Shown here: positions 55,485-61,789 of the stretch, piece by piece
Position numbering within the stretch: position 1 is the first letter of the stretch
Layout: every line of letters begins with the position of its first letter
Virus record (IMG/VR): IMGVR_UViG_3300035698_024294
Coordinates: 1-61,789 of that record
DNA length: 61,789 nt
Direction: 5' to 3' (one strand)
From: a virus
Made by a program: the position numbers and the translations under genes
Notes under the pieces: model-generated
Seen by the model: the letters and a program-made list of their open reading frames with translations, nothing else
Database searches by the model: none
What the model was told of the DNA's origin: nothing

Positions 55485-57356
55485 ATGAAATTAGAAGAAA
55501 AAATTAAATATCATCAAGATAAATATTATAATGGTGAAGCTGAAATAACTGATTTTGAATTTGATGCTTTATGGAATCAACTAAAAAAAGAAAATCCTAA
55601 TAGTAAGTTGTTAAAATCTGTTGGAGAAACTTCTTGGAATGGTTGGCCTAAAACTGAACATAAAATGATGATGGGTAGTCAGGATAAATTTAATAATGAA
55701 ATTGATTTTAAGGATTGGTTAAGAGTTAAAAGAATTAAATTCCCTCTTATTTTACAACATAAGCTTGATGGGTTATCTTTAGAATTACAATATGTAGATG
55801 GAAAACTTAATAAAGCTGTTACAAGAGGTGATGGCATCATTGGTGATGATATTACTCCTAATGTAAAAAAAATGAATGGAGTGCCTATTGATCTGAAAGA
55901 CAAATGGACTGGTTCTGTTCGTGGAGAAATCATTCTAAAGAATAGTGTTTTTAATAAATACTTCAAAGATTCTAAAAACCCAAGAAACATGGCTTCTGGT
56001 ATTACTAAAAGAAAAAACGGTGAAGAAACTGAACTGTTAAATTTAATTGTATATGATGTTCAAGGAGAATTTACTTCACTTTCTCTGGAAAGTGATAAAG
56101 TTGAACAATTAAAACTTTGGGGGTTTGATGTTGTAGAGACTATATGTTGTAATGCTTCAGAAGAAGTTATAATAGAAAGAGATAGAATTGTTCAAATTAG
56201 AGAAAGTTTAGATATAGCAATTGATGGTATAGTTCTTAAACAAAATTTAATTGTGATGTCTGATTTGTACAGAAAACGTCCTGAATATCAGAGAGCTTTC
56301 AAATTTGAGACAGAAGAAGCTGTTACAAAGCTACTTGATATTGAATGGTCAAGGTCTGGATATAATTATACTCCTGTTGCTAATCTTGAGCCTATAGATT
56401 TAATGGGAAGCATTGTTAAAAGAGCAAGCCTTGCGAATCTTGATAACATTAAGAAACTTGGTGTTAAGATAGGTGATAAAGTTCTTATTCACAAAGCTGG
56501 TGATATTATTCCGCAGATATTAAAAGTTGTTGAAGAAGGAGAAATTAGAGGTGAAAAACTTCCTCCTGCATTATGCGAAGTTTGTGGAACCGAATTAATT
56601 GTTACAGGTGCAAGAGTTTATTGTCCTAATTTAGATTGTGGTGGAAGAGATTTTCATAGATTAGAAAAATGGATTGATAAAACAGGTGTGAAAGGTTTTG
56701 GGCCGGCTCTCATGAACCATCTTTTTGATAATAGATTTGTTGTTAATATTGTTGATTTGTATGAACTTGATTTAGACGAAATTTTGAAATCAACTAATTT
56801 AAAGAAGGCTACAGAAAAAGCTTTCAAAAAGTTGTATGATATAAAAGAATTGAAATTAGAAACATTTGTTTCTGGATTTGACATTGAAGGTATTGGTGAA
56901 GGTGTCGTTAAGTTCGCAGTAAATGCTGGATATGATACACTTGAAAAACTTCACGATGCAACTGTAAATGATTTAATTCAGGTTGAAGGGTTTAGCGATG
57001 GAAGAGCAGTTTTACTTTATAATGCAATGAGAAAGCTCTATACAGAAATGGTTGAATTGTCAAACTACGTTAGTATAAAAAAAGTGGTAGAGATTGAGGA
57101 GGATGATATGGGTAAATTGAATGGAGCTAGCTTTTGTTTTACAGGGAAACTTGAGAATATGACAAGAGATGAAGCTGCTGAAAAGGTTCTCAGTAAAGGT
57201 GGAATAGTTAAATCAGGAGTGTCTAAGGATTTAGATTTCCTTGTGACAAATAACGCAACAGATGATACTAAGTCATTGTCTGCAAAACTTAAAAAGGCTT
57301 TAACTTTAGGTGTAAAGTTAATAACTGAAGGTCAGTTTATGAAAATGTTGTTATAG
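55485..57356 (+). CDS. ligA: NAD-dependent DNA ligase
   Basis: 623 residues, slightly shorter than bacterial LigA. Domain order: Ia (YHQDKYYNGEAEIT), adenylation domain with KLDG active-site Lys93, GRGD-like TRGDGIIGDD, SVRGEI, OB fold (GDKVLIHKAGDIIPQI), four-Cys zinc finger (CEVC...CPNLDC), HhH (TGVKGFGPALM) and a C-terminal BRCT (GASFCFTGKLENMTRDEA). Joins lagging strand nicks using NAD. T4 uses an ATP ligase, so this gene marks a non-T4 replication history. Confidence 0.95.
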   Translation: MKLEEKIKYHQDKYYNGEAEITDFEFDALWNQLKKENPNSKLLKSVGETSWNGWPKTEHKMMMGSQDKFNNEIDFKDWLRVKRIKFPLILQHKLDGLSLELQYVDGKLNKAVTRGDGIIGDDITPNVKKMNGVPIDLKDKWTGSVRGEIILKNSVFNKYFKDSKNPRNMASGITKRKNGEETELLNLIVYDVQGEFTSLSLESDKVEQLKLWGFDVVETICCNASEEVIIERDRIVQIRESLDIAIDGIVLKQNLIVMSDLYRKRPEYQRAFKFETEEAVTKLLDIEWSRSGYNYTPVANLEPIDLMGSIVKRASLANLDNIKKLGVKIGDKVLIHKAGDIIPQILKVVEEGEIRGEKLPPALCEVCGTELIVTGARVYCPNLDCGGRDFHRLEKWIDKTGVKGFGPALMNHLFDNRFVVNIVDLYELDLDEILKSTNLKKATEKAFKKLYDIKELKLETFVSGFDIEGIGEGVVKFAVNAGYDTLEKLHDATVNDLIQVEGFSDGRAVLLYNAMRKLYTEMVELSNYVSIKKVVEIEEDDMGKLNGASFCFTGKLENMTRDEAAEKVLSKGGIVKSGVSKDLDFLVTNNATDDTKSLSAKLKKALTLGVKLITEGQFMKMLL

Positions 57357-57364
57357 GAGAAAAA

Positions 57365-58264
57365 ATGATTGGAGTTTATTTAATAGAAAATAAGGTTAAT
57401 TTAAAGAAATATATTGGAAGTTCTAGCAATATAGAAGAAAGAGTATATAGACATAAAAGAATGTTAATAAACAACAATCATTTTAATAAACATCTTCAAA
57501 GTTCTTGGAATAGATATGGAGAAAATAATTTTCTTTTTTCTATTTTAGAAGAAAATGTTTTAGAGGAAAATCTATTAGAAAGAGAGAGTTTTTGGTTTGA
57601 GAGTTATGATATTTTTGAAGAAAATAAAGGCTATAATATTCTTTCAATAGCAAAAAGGCATAAAGGAAGAAGATTAAGGTTAACAGATAAACACAAAAAA
57701 AACATTTCAGAAGGGTTGAATAAGTTTTACAATAATAACGATAGTCCAAAAAAAGGAAAAAAATATCCTGAAATAAATATTATACAATCAAAAGAAACAA
57801 AAAATAAAATTTCTTTATCTTTAAGAAAGTTTTATGAGAATAATGATAATCCTATGAAAGGAAAAAAGCATACAAAAGAATCAAGATTAAAAATGAGCAA
57901 TTCACAGAAAAAATATTTTAGTGAAAATGATAATCCTATGAAAGGAAAGAAGCATACAAAAGAATCAAGATTAAAAATGAGCAATTCACATAAAGGATAT
58001 AAACAATCAGAAGAACAAAAGAAGAAATTATCTGAAAGAGTATCTGGAAAAAATCATCCTTTATATGGTAAAAAAGGAAAAGAAAATCCAAAGTATATTT
58101 CTTTAACAGAAGAAAATATAAATATTATTATTGATTTATATTGTATGAAGAAATATAGCATAACTAAGATTGTAGACGAAACAGGAATTAAAAGACCTAT
58201 AATTACAAGAGAGTTGAAATTAAATGGGGTTGAAATAAAAAAAATAAATCAATTCACTATATAA
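57365..58264 (+). CDS. GIY-YIG homing endonuclease with NUMOD3 repeats
   Basis: 299 residues. GVYLIENKVNLKKYIGSSSN (GIY-YIG), RHKRML, ENNFLFSILEE, LERESFWFESY with the catalytic Glu. Four NUMOD3 (SegE-like) repeats follow, such as NPMKGKKHTKESRLKMSNSQ, and a helix-turn-helix-like C-terminus YSITKIVDETGIKRPIITR. It lies 8 bases after ligA and ends in a terminator. Confidence 0.9.
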   Translation: MIGVYLIENKVNLKKYIGSSSNIEERVYRHKRMLINNNHFNKHLQSSWNRYGENNFLFSILEENVLEENLLERESFWFESYDIFEENKGYNILSIAKRHKGRRLRLTDKHKKNISEGLNKFYNNNDSPKKGKKYPEINIIQSKETKNKISLSLRKFYENNDNPMKGKKHTKESRLKMSNSQKKYFSENDNPMKGKKHTKESRLKMSNSHKGYKQSEEQKKKLSERVSGKNHPLYGKKGKENPKYISLTEENINIIIDLYCMKKYSITKIVDETGIKRPIITRELKLNGVEIKKINQFTI

Positions 58265-58293
58265 AAAAAAGACACTCAGTTGAGTGTCTTTTT
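58263..58293. terminator. bidirectional terminator
   Basis: A8, GACACTCA-GT-TGAGTGTC, T6 between convergent genes. Confidence 0.9.
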
Positions 58294-58296
58294 TAT

Positions 58297-59955
58297 TTAA
58301 TTAGCGGAATATCCGGTTAGTGTAACTTTGTGATACATAGTGTTTCCACCGTTTACTTTTGTTATTCCAAATCTGTTAATGATTGCTTGAGTTAATGAAA
58401 AATCAGAATTTGTAATTGTATTTCCAAGAGCAATTACATATGGTGAATATACAATTCCAGCACTCATATTTCCAATTGGCTTTTTTCCTACATACATATC
58501 ATATGATGTAGTGTCAAAAGTATTTACGTAAACTTCAAGATAATCAAGCTTTCCAATTTTACTTATAGGGCCAAGAGTTGGTTCTGCAGAAGCAACGAAA
58601 CCAGGCATCGATGTAATAAGTTCCTGAACAAGAGTTGGAACAATAATAAAATTAGCCAATCCTTTTCTTGTCGCCGAAGCTATGTTTCCAGAAGCTCTCA
58701 TAATAGCAACTTTTAATTCATAAAGAGAATTAAGGAAGTTTACTGTTGAACTCCAATCAAAACCGTCAGAAATATCAACAGTTGAAGTAGTTGTTGCTTT
58801 TGTAACTTCTACTCCTGCAGTTGCTGCATCTACTCCTGTCAATAATGTTATTAATGACGAACCAAGAGCAGGAGCTGCTATTAAAATAGAAGACGATGTT
58901 AAAGAATCTGAAGTAACTCTAATTTTTCCATCACCGTCAATTGTAACTGTAACAGAAACTGCACCAGTTACAATATCAGCATCTTCATTTATTGCTGTTT
59001 GAATAGCTGTTATGATATCTGCAAATGTTTCATTAGCGGCTAAAGCTACAGATAAATCTCCAGAACCTGCGATTCCATCTACTGTTACAGTAAAAGTATA
59101 ATTTTGGGCTAAAGACGTTGTTGGATCTGTAATAGATGTGAAAGTTTGATAACCAGAAACGGCATCGATTCCGGTATATGTTGCTGCGGTAAATCCTAAA
59201 GTTGATAGACCAGTTCCTCCAGCATCTATTATAAAATTACCATCAATTCCATCTACAGTAGCTGTTAAAATTATATGAGTTGCATCGTTAGTTGCGATTA
59301 AAGTACTTGGTAAAGTGTTGTTTATTAAATTTTGAACTTCTGTAATGTTTGTAGTTACTTTATTTAATAGTATTGAAGATACTCCAGCATTTAAGCCAAT
59401 AACTTCTGTATTATTATCCCAGCTATGATTTATTGCTGTATGATAATCTGAGTGAGCTTTTATTGCTGCTATGATATCGTAATCAATACCTGCTGCAATT
59501 TCGGCACCAACTGTTTTAACTTTTTCACCTTCAAGGTTAAATTTTAATGTTCTTAAATCTTGAGCTAATTCTTGAGTGTAGTTTAACTTAGCTTTTCTTG
59601 TTTTAGCTACTACTATTGATTCTTTTAGTTTAAGCACTAAGTCTGGTATATCGCTGTTTTCTGATATTTCAGAGAAAGCATTATTAAATGTATCAACGGC
59701 AGACGTACCAGATATAACATTACCTGCGGCGTCTTGAATGTCGATACCGTAAACTCTACCTTCCTTAAAATTGATTGGTTGAACATCAACAAGTTCTTTA
59801 GCTACGAGATTTTGCTGAACGTGAAATATTAATGGTTTAACAAGTTCTTGGCTAAAAGAACTATCGGCAGTTGCTGTTAGAGCTTCGTTCAAATTGTTCA
59901 ACATTATCTCTGCTGTATTTTTATCTTCTTCATTTAGGTTTTCAAAATAGTCCAT
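58297..59955 (-). CDS. 23: major capsid protein (gp23-like)
   Basis: 552 residues. T4 gp23 landmarks: FSQELVKPLIFHVQQNLVAK followed by ELVDVQPIN, VVAKTRKAKLNYTQELAQDL, and in the C-terminal half GLANFIIVPTLVQELI, LDYLEVYVNTF and MSAGIVYSPYVIALG. Between them (~residues 205-395) is an inserted Thr/Gly-rich beta region with two TVDGI(D/A)G segments, probably surface exposed. The N-terminus MDYFENLNEEDKN to NNLNE followed by ALTA gives a short propeptide with LNE-A, like the T4 I-A-E cleavage site. Late-type motif upstream. Confidence 0.85.
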   Translation of the reverse strand: MDYFENLNEEDKNTAEIMLNNLNEALTATADSSFSQELVKPLIFHVQQNLVAKELVDVQPINFKEGRVYGIDIQDAAGNVISGTSAVDTFNNAFSEISENSDIPDLVLKLKESIVVAKTRKAKLNYTQELAQDLRTLKFNLEGEKVKTVGAEIAAGIDYDIIAAIKAHSDYHTAINHSWDNNTEVIGLNAGVSSILLNKVTTNITEVQNLINNTLPSTLIATNDATHIILTATVDGIDGNFIIDAGGTGLSTLGFTAATYTGIDAVSGYQTFTSITDPTTSLAQNYTFTVTVDGIAGSGDLSVALAANETFADIITAIQTAINEDADIVTGAVSVTVTIDGDGKIRVTSDSLTSSSILIAAPALGSSLITLLTGVDAATAGVEVTKATTTSTVDISDGFDWSSTVNFLNSLYELKVAIMRASGNIASATRKGLANFIIVPTLVQELITSMPGFVASAEPTLGPISKIGKLDYLEVYVNTFDTTSYDMYVGKKPIGNMSAGIVYSPYVIALGNTITNSDFSLTQAIINRFGITKVNGGNTMYHKVTLTGYSAN

Positions 59956-59972
59956 ATTTTCTCCTGTATAAC

Positions 59973-59982
59973 TTATCTTTAC
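59973..59982 (-). promoter_or_regulatory. late-type motif GTAAAGATAA for the capsid gene
   Basis: A perfect GTAAAGATAAGTTATAC on the minus strand, 17 bases before the capsid ATG. Confidence 0.55.
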
Positions 59983-60024
59983 ATCTTCAGAACGGTTAGT
60001 CTATATATGAGTGGGAAACTTTTA

Positions 60025-60053
60025 TTGACAAAAAAAGAATAATTTTGTATAAT
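60025..60053 (+). promoter_or_regulatory. early-type promoter
   Basis: TTGACA, AAAAAAGAATAATTTTG, TATAAT, 18 bases before the gene at 60072. Confidence 0.9.
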
Positions 60054-60071
60054 TAATCAAGGGGAAAAGAT

Positions 60072-60650
60072 ATGACATTAAAAAATGCAACGAAAGATAC
60101 TGTTTTTGTAGGGGCTATTGTTTATATGGGTAAGGTTAAATTGCATGTCTATAAGGCAAATGCAAAGTCTCTTTATGTTGGAGAGATGACTGAAAAACTT
60201 TTCTCAGAAAAGGTTGAAGCAAGTAAAAAAGCTGGTTTCAAATGGACTGAGTTTGCACTTAAGAATGGTGCTAAAAAGGTTTCTTATGATGGGCTTACTA
60301 TGTCTACCGAAGAAGCAGCTCGCAGAGAGGGTTTTATTCAGATGATGAAGGCTCGCGAATCAATGAAGGACTGGCTTGGCAAACCAGGAAAGAAAGTTAT
60401 AAAAGGTTTGCTTGCTCTTGATAAGAAAAATAGAAGTGTAACAATGACACCAGCTTCTTATGGAAATCATAAGATTTATATGCTGGCTATTCATCCAGAT
60501 AAAAATGGTCTGTGTTTATTTCGGTTGGATGAAGCTTATTTTTTCTATGACGCGGAGACTGAAGTTTATACTCGGTTCAAGAAAGACATTCATAAAGATG
60601 GTGCTAATGTAATTTGGCCTGAACGATTAGTAGAAAAGGTGGCTATTTAA
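60072..60650 (+). CDS. hypothetical early protein
   Basis: 192 residues, MTLKNATKDTVFVGAIVYMG behind AGGGGAAAAGAT. Basic, alpha/beta, with EAARREGFIQMMKARESMKDW and a beta-rich C-terminal half. No family recognised. Single-gene unit with an early-type promoter and strong terminator; placed next to a cluster of small early genes, so a host-takeover role is plausible but unproven. Confidence 0.6.
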   Translation: MTLKNATKDTVFVGAIVYMGKVKLHVYKANAKSLYVGEMTEKLFSEKVEASKKAGFKWTEFALKNGAKKVSYDGLTMSTEEAARREGFIQMMKARESMKDWLGKPGKKVIKGLLALDKKNRSVTMTPASYGNHKIYMLAIHPDKNGLCLFRLDEAYFFYDAETEVYTRFKKDIHKDGANVIWPERLVEKVAI

Positions 60651-60695
60651 TTTTTTTAAAAAAAGTATTTTTAAAAAAATTAAAAAAGTATAATA

Positions 60696-60733
60696 GCGTC
60701 GGCGGGGTTCCTCCCCGTTGACGTTTATTTTCT
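60696..60733 (+). terminator. GC-rich terminator
   Basis: Stem GCGTCGGCGGGG / CCCCGTTGACGT, loop TTCCT, then TTATTTTC. It stands out in AT-only surroundings. A TATAAT at 60689 just before it has no -35. Confidence 0.75.
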
Positions 60734-60741
60734 CTTAGGCA

Positions 60742-60781
60742 TATGGGGGTATATAGGACTATATAATGGTGTATCCCCATA
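60742..60781 (+). other. long hairpin, possible structured RNA
   Basis: TATGGGGGTATA pairs with TGTATCCCCATA (12 pairs, two wobbles) around a 16-base loop. No coding frame fits. It may be part of an RNA element or a second terminator. Confidence 0.45.
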
Positions 60782-60782
60782 G

Positions 60783-60848
60783 GAAATAAAAAAAATAAAC
60801 AATAAATTAAAAAAATTAAAAAAAAATTAAAAAAATTAAAAAAAACAA
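60783..60848. repeat. low-complexity A/T repeat
   Basis: Repeated TTAAAAAAA-type units (ATTAAAAAAATTAAAAAAA). No gene. It may be a curved or easily melted segment ahead of the tandem promoters. Confidence 0.7.
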
Positions 60849-60891
60849 AACAATTCTGCAAAAAATCCTGTAAAACAAAAAAAATCCATAC

Positions 60892-60920
60892 TTGACAATA
60901 AAAGAATAAATCTGTATAAT
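60892..60920 (+). promoter_or_regulatory. early-type promoter, array copy 1
   Basis: TTGACA, ATAAAAGAATAAATCTG, TATAAT; followed by AAAAGTCGAAAGGG but no gene. Confidence 0.88.
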
Positions 60921-60969
60921 ATAAAAGTCGAAAGGGAAAATAAAATCTTAACAGATTAGAAAATACCGA

Positions 60970-60998
60970 TTGACAAAAAAAGAATAATTGTTTATTCT
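60970..60998 (+). promoter_or_regulatory. early-type promoter, array copy 2
   Basis: TTGACA, AAAAAAGAATAATTGTT, TATTCT; followed by GAAAGTCGAAAGGG. Only a weak 31-codon frame (61027-61122) lies downstream. Confidence 0.75.
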
Positions 60999-61069
60999 TT
61001 GAAAGTCGAAAGGGATAGAATCAATTATGATACTGCAAGTCAGGTTAATCATAAAAAGGAAAATCCCGA

Positions 61070-61098
61070 TTGACAGTAAAAGAATAAATGGTTATTGT
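61070..61098 (+). promoter_or_regulatory. early-type promoter, array copy 3
   Basis: TTGACA, GTAAAAGAATAAATGGT, TATTGT; followed by AAAAGTTGAACGGG and a T6 run. Confidence 0.7.
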
Positions 61099-61163
61099 GT
61101 AAAAGTTGAACGGGTTTTTTAGTTATTGTTTTTCTTAAATTGATTTTGGATTTTACAGGTCGG

Positions 61164-61192
61164 TTGACAGAAAAAGAATAATCTTGTATAAT
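61164..61192 (+). promoter_or_regulatory. early-type promoter, array copy 4
   Basis: TTGACA, GAAAAAGAATAATCTTG, TATAAT, 18 bases before the gene at 61211. Confidence 0.9.
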
Positions 61193-61210
61193 GTTTTCAA
61201 GGGGGATGAT

Positions 61211-61465
61211 ATGACTGAAATGATAAGCAGACAAGATAGACTGGAAATGAAAGCGCGGAAAGATTCAGCAAACAGGATTTTCGCACTTGGTATTCACGTA
61301 TCGCCGACAAAAAACAGAGTAGCAAAATGCGTGAGCGGTGTTCACAAGGTTAGAATGTATAGCAGAAATATCGTTCAGAAAAATGATCCGCGGTCGGATT
61401 CTTTCAAAAAGAGAATTGCGGACTTGCAAAAAAAAGCGAGAGCAAAAGACTTGGTTAGATTTTAG
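61211..61465 (+). CDS. small basic early protein
   Basis: 84 residues from ATG 61211 (AAGGGGGATGAT). MTEMISRQDRLEMKARKDSA, strongly basic with FKKRIADLQKKARAKDLVRF at the end. Probably nucleic acid binding; no family recognised. Confidence 0.6.
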   Translation: MTEMISRQDRLEMKARKDSANRIFALGIHVSPTKNRVAKCVSGVHKVRMYSRNIVQKNDPRSDSFKKRIADLQKKARAKDLVRF

Positions 61466-61505
61466 TCTGGAAAAGTGAAACCTTGTCGGAATAAATCTGG
61501 CAAGG

Positions 61506-61534
61506 TTGACAGAAAAAGAATAATATTGTAAAAT
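61506..61534 (+). promoter_or_regulatory. early-type promoter
   Basis: TTGACA, GAAAAAGAATAATATTG, TAAAAT. This promoter and its leader (to 61546) repeat almost exactly at 61664. Confidence 0.82.
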
Positions 61535-61553
61535 AATTCAAGAGGCATGAAAA

Positions 61554-61667
61554 ATGGATAATTTTTTTGACGATATTGAAGCTATTCTTGAGCAAGATTC
61601 TGCTCCGTATAATGAAAGCGAATTATTCGATGAGTATGATTGTTTTGATTTTTTGTATGATGATTGA
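61554..61667 (+). CDS. highly acidic 37-residue protein
   Basis: MDNFFDDIEAILEQDSAPYN, ending DEYDCFDFLYDD, behind AGAGG. Twelve or more Asp/Glu and no Lys or Arg. Size and charge recall small anti-host or DNA-mimic proteins of phages, an inference only. Own promoter; stop overlaps the next -35. Confidence 0.6.
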   Translation: MDNFFDDIEAILEQDSAPYNESELFDEYDCFDFLYDD

Positions 61668-61692
61668 CAGAAAAAGAATAATATTGTAAAAT
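61664..61692 (+). promoter_or_regulatory. early-type promoter (duplicate of 61506)
   Basis: TTGACA, GAAAAAGAATAATATTG, TAAAAT. The TTGACA-to-AGAGG block (61664-61703) is the same as 61506-61545. Confidence 0.82.
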
Positions 61693-61710
61693 AATTCAAG
61701 AGGTAAGAAA

Positions 61711-61789
61711 ATGAAAAAAAGAACTGGCGAACTCTGTTCGTATTCGCAAGATTTTATTCAATCTCAAATTGATTATTATAAAAAACTAA
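61711..61789 (+). CDS. early protein, N-terminal part (runs off right edge)
   Basis: ATG 61711 behind AGAGGTAAGAAA; reads MKKRTGELCSYSQDFIQSQI and is open at the end of the window (26 codons seen). Family unknown. Confidence 0.5.
   Translation, partial: MKKRTGELCSYSQDFIQSQIDYYKKL

Noticed and set aside
60643-60861. 72-codon minus-strand frame in the gene-free region
   Set aside because: Made mostly of Phe from A/T tracts and runs through two hairpins; no ribosome site.
61027-61122. 31-codon frame between tandem promoters
   Set aside because: Its codons are largely the promoter sequence itself (IPIDSKRING); no convincing ribosome spacing. Not annotated as a gene.
1-61789. tRNA genes
   Set aside because: No cloverleaf with a TTC-x-A-x-x T-loop and matching acceptor stem was noticed by eye; a tRNA scan was not possible, so absence is not proven.

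Overview
The window is a visibly AT-rich piece of a large T4-like contractile-tailed bacteriophage (myovirus) genome. The T4-type parts are a gp23-like major capsid protein, a gp19-like tail tube protein, a gp26-like baseplate/tail assembly protein, a UvsX recombinase, a UvsW helicase, gp46/gp47 (SbcC/SbcD-like), a gp32-like ssDNA-binding protein, a gp41/DnaB helicase, a TOPRIM primase, a 5'-3' exonuclease, a gp31/GroES-like co-chaperonin and a candidate gp55-like late sigma factor. Replication differs from T4: the polymerase is bacterial PHP-type DnaE (Pol III alpha) and the ligase is NAD-dependent LigA. The host cannot be named from sequence alone. Perfect TTGACA-17-TATAAT promoters, AGGAG ribosome sites and low GC fit a low-GC bacterium with a conventional housekeeping sigma factor.

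Layout. 1-5.3 kb: mostly minus-strand tail genes (tape measure fragment, baseplate protein), a broken GIY-YIG endonuclease and an EDxHD endonuclease. 5.3-9.2 kb: convergent pair of a small late protein and a DHH phosphoesterase, then the gp26-like gene with a likely +1 frameshift extension. 9.2-10.5 kb: an NCS2 purine permease. 10.6-16.9 kb: SSB, UvsX (intein), GroES-like, UvsW (intein). 17-21.3 kb: virion-type proteins, Hsp20, tail tube. 21.4-26.3 kb: gp47/gp46. 26.3-27.7 kb: Ala-rich internal protein. 27.8-37.6 kb: DnaE broken over four reading frames, with a Pif1-like helicase, HNH genes, a 202-nt group I intron, a sigma-like gene and a split intein between and inside the pieces. 37.6-39.5 kb: late proteins. 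39.5-47.9 kb: exonuclease, phosphopantetheine adenylyltransferase-like enzyme, FtsZ/tubulin-like GTPase, primase, peptide deformylase, many small genes. 47.9-50.4 kb: late HExxH protein and a DnaB helicase broken by an atypical split intein. 50.5-58.3 kb: membrane protein, collagen-like fibre, DHH nuclease, VWA protein, LigA, GIY-YIG. 58.3-60 kb: major capsid protein. 60-61.8 kb: small genes behind a dense row of promoters.

Two regulatory signals recur. One is an early-type promoter (22 copies) whose 17-nt spacer, not only its -35 and -10, is nearly invariant. The other is a GTAAAGATAA-type motif just upstream of virion-type genes on both strands, the best candidate for a late promoter read with the sigma-like protein at 34.1 kb. 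Proteins behind the second motif, including the capsid protein, tend to have a short amphipathic N-terminus followed by [LI]-x-E before A, G or another residue, which resembles T4 capsid-targeting sequences and prohead-protease sites. Several would then be internal virion proteins, including a DHH phosphoesterase and an HExxH metalloprotein.

The window is also very rich in intervening elements: two full-length inteins with endonuclease domains, two split inteins, one group I intron and about ten free-standing homing-type endonuclease genes or remnants. They interrupt the polymerase, helicase, recombinase and UvsW genes, mostly at or next to catalytic motifs.
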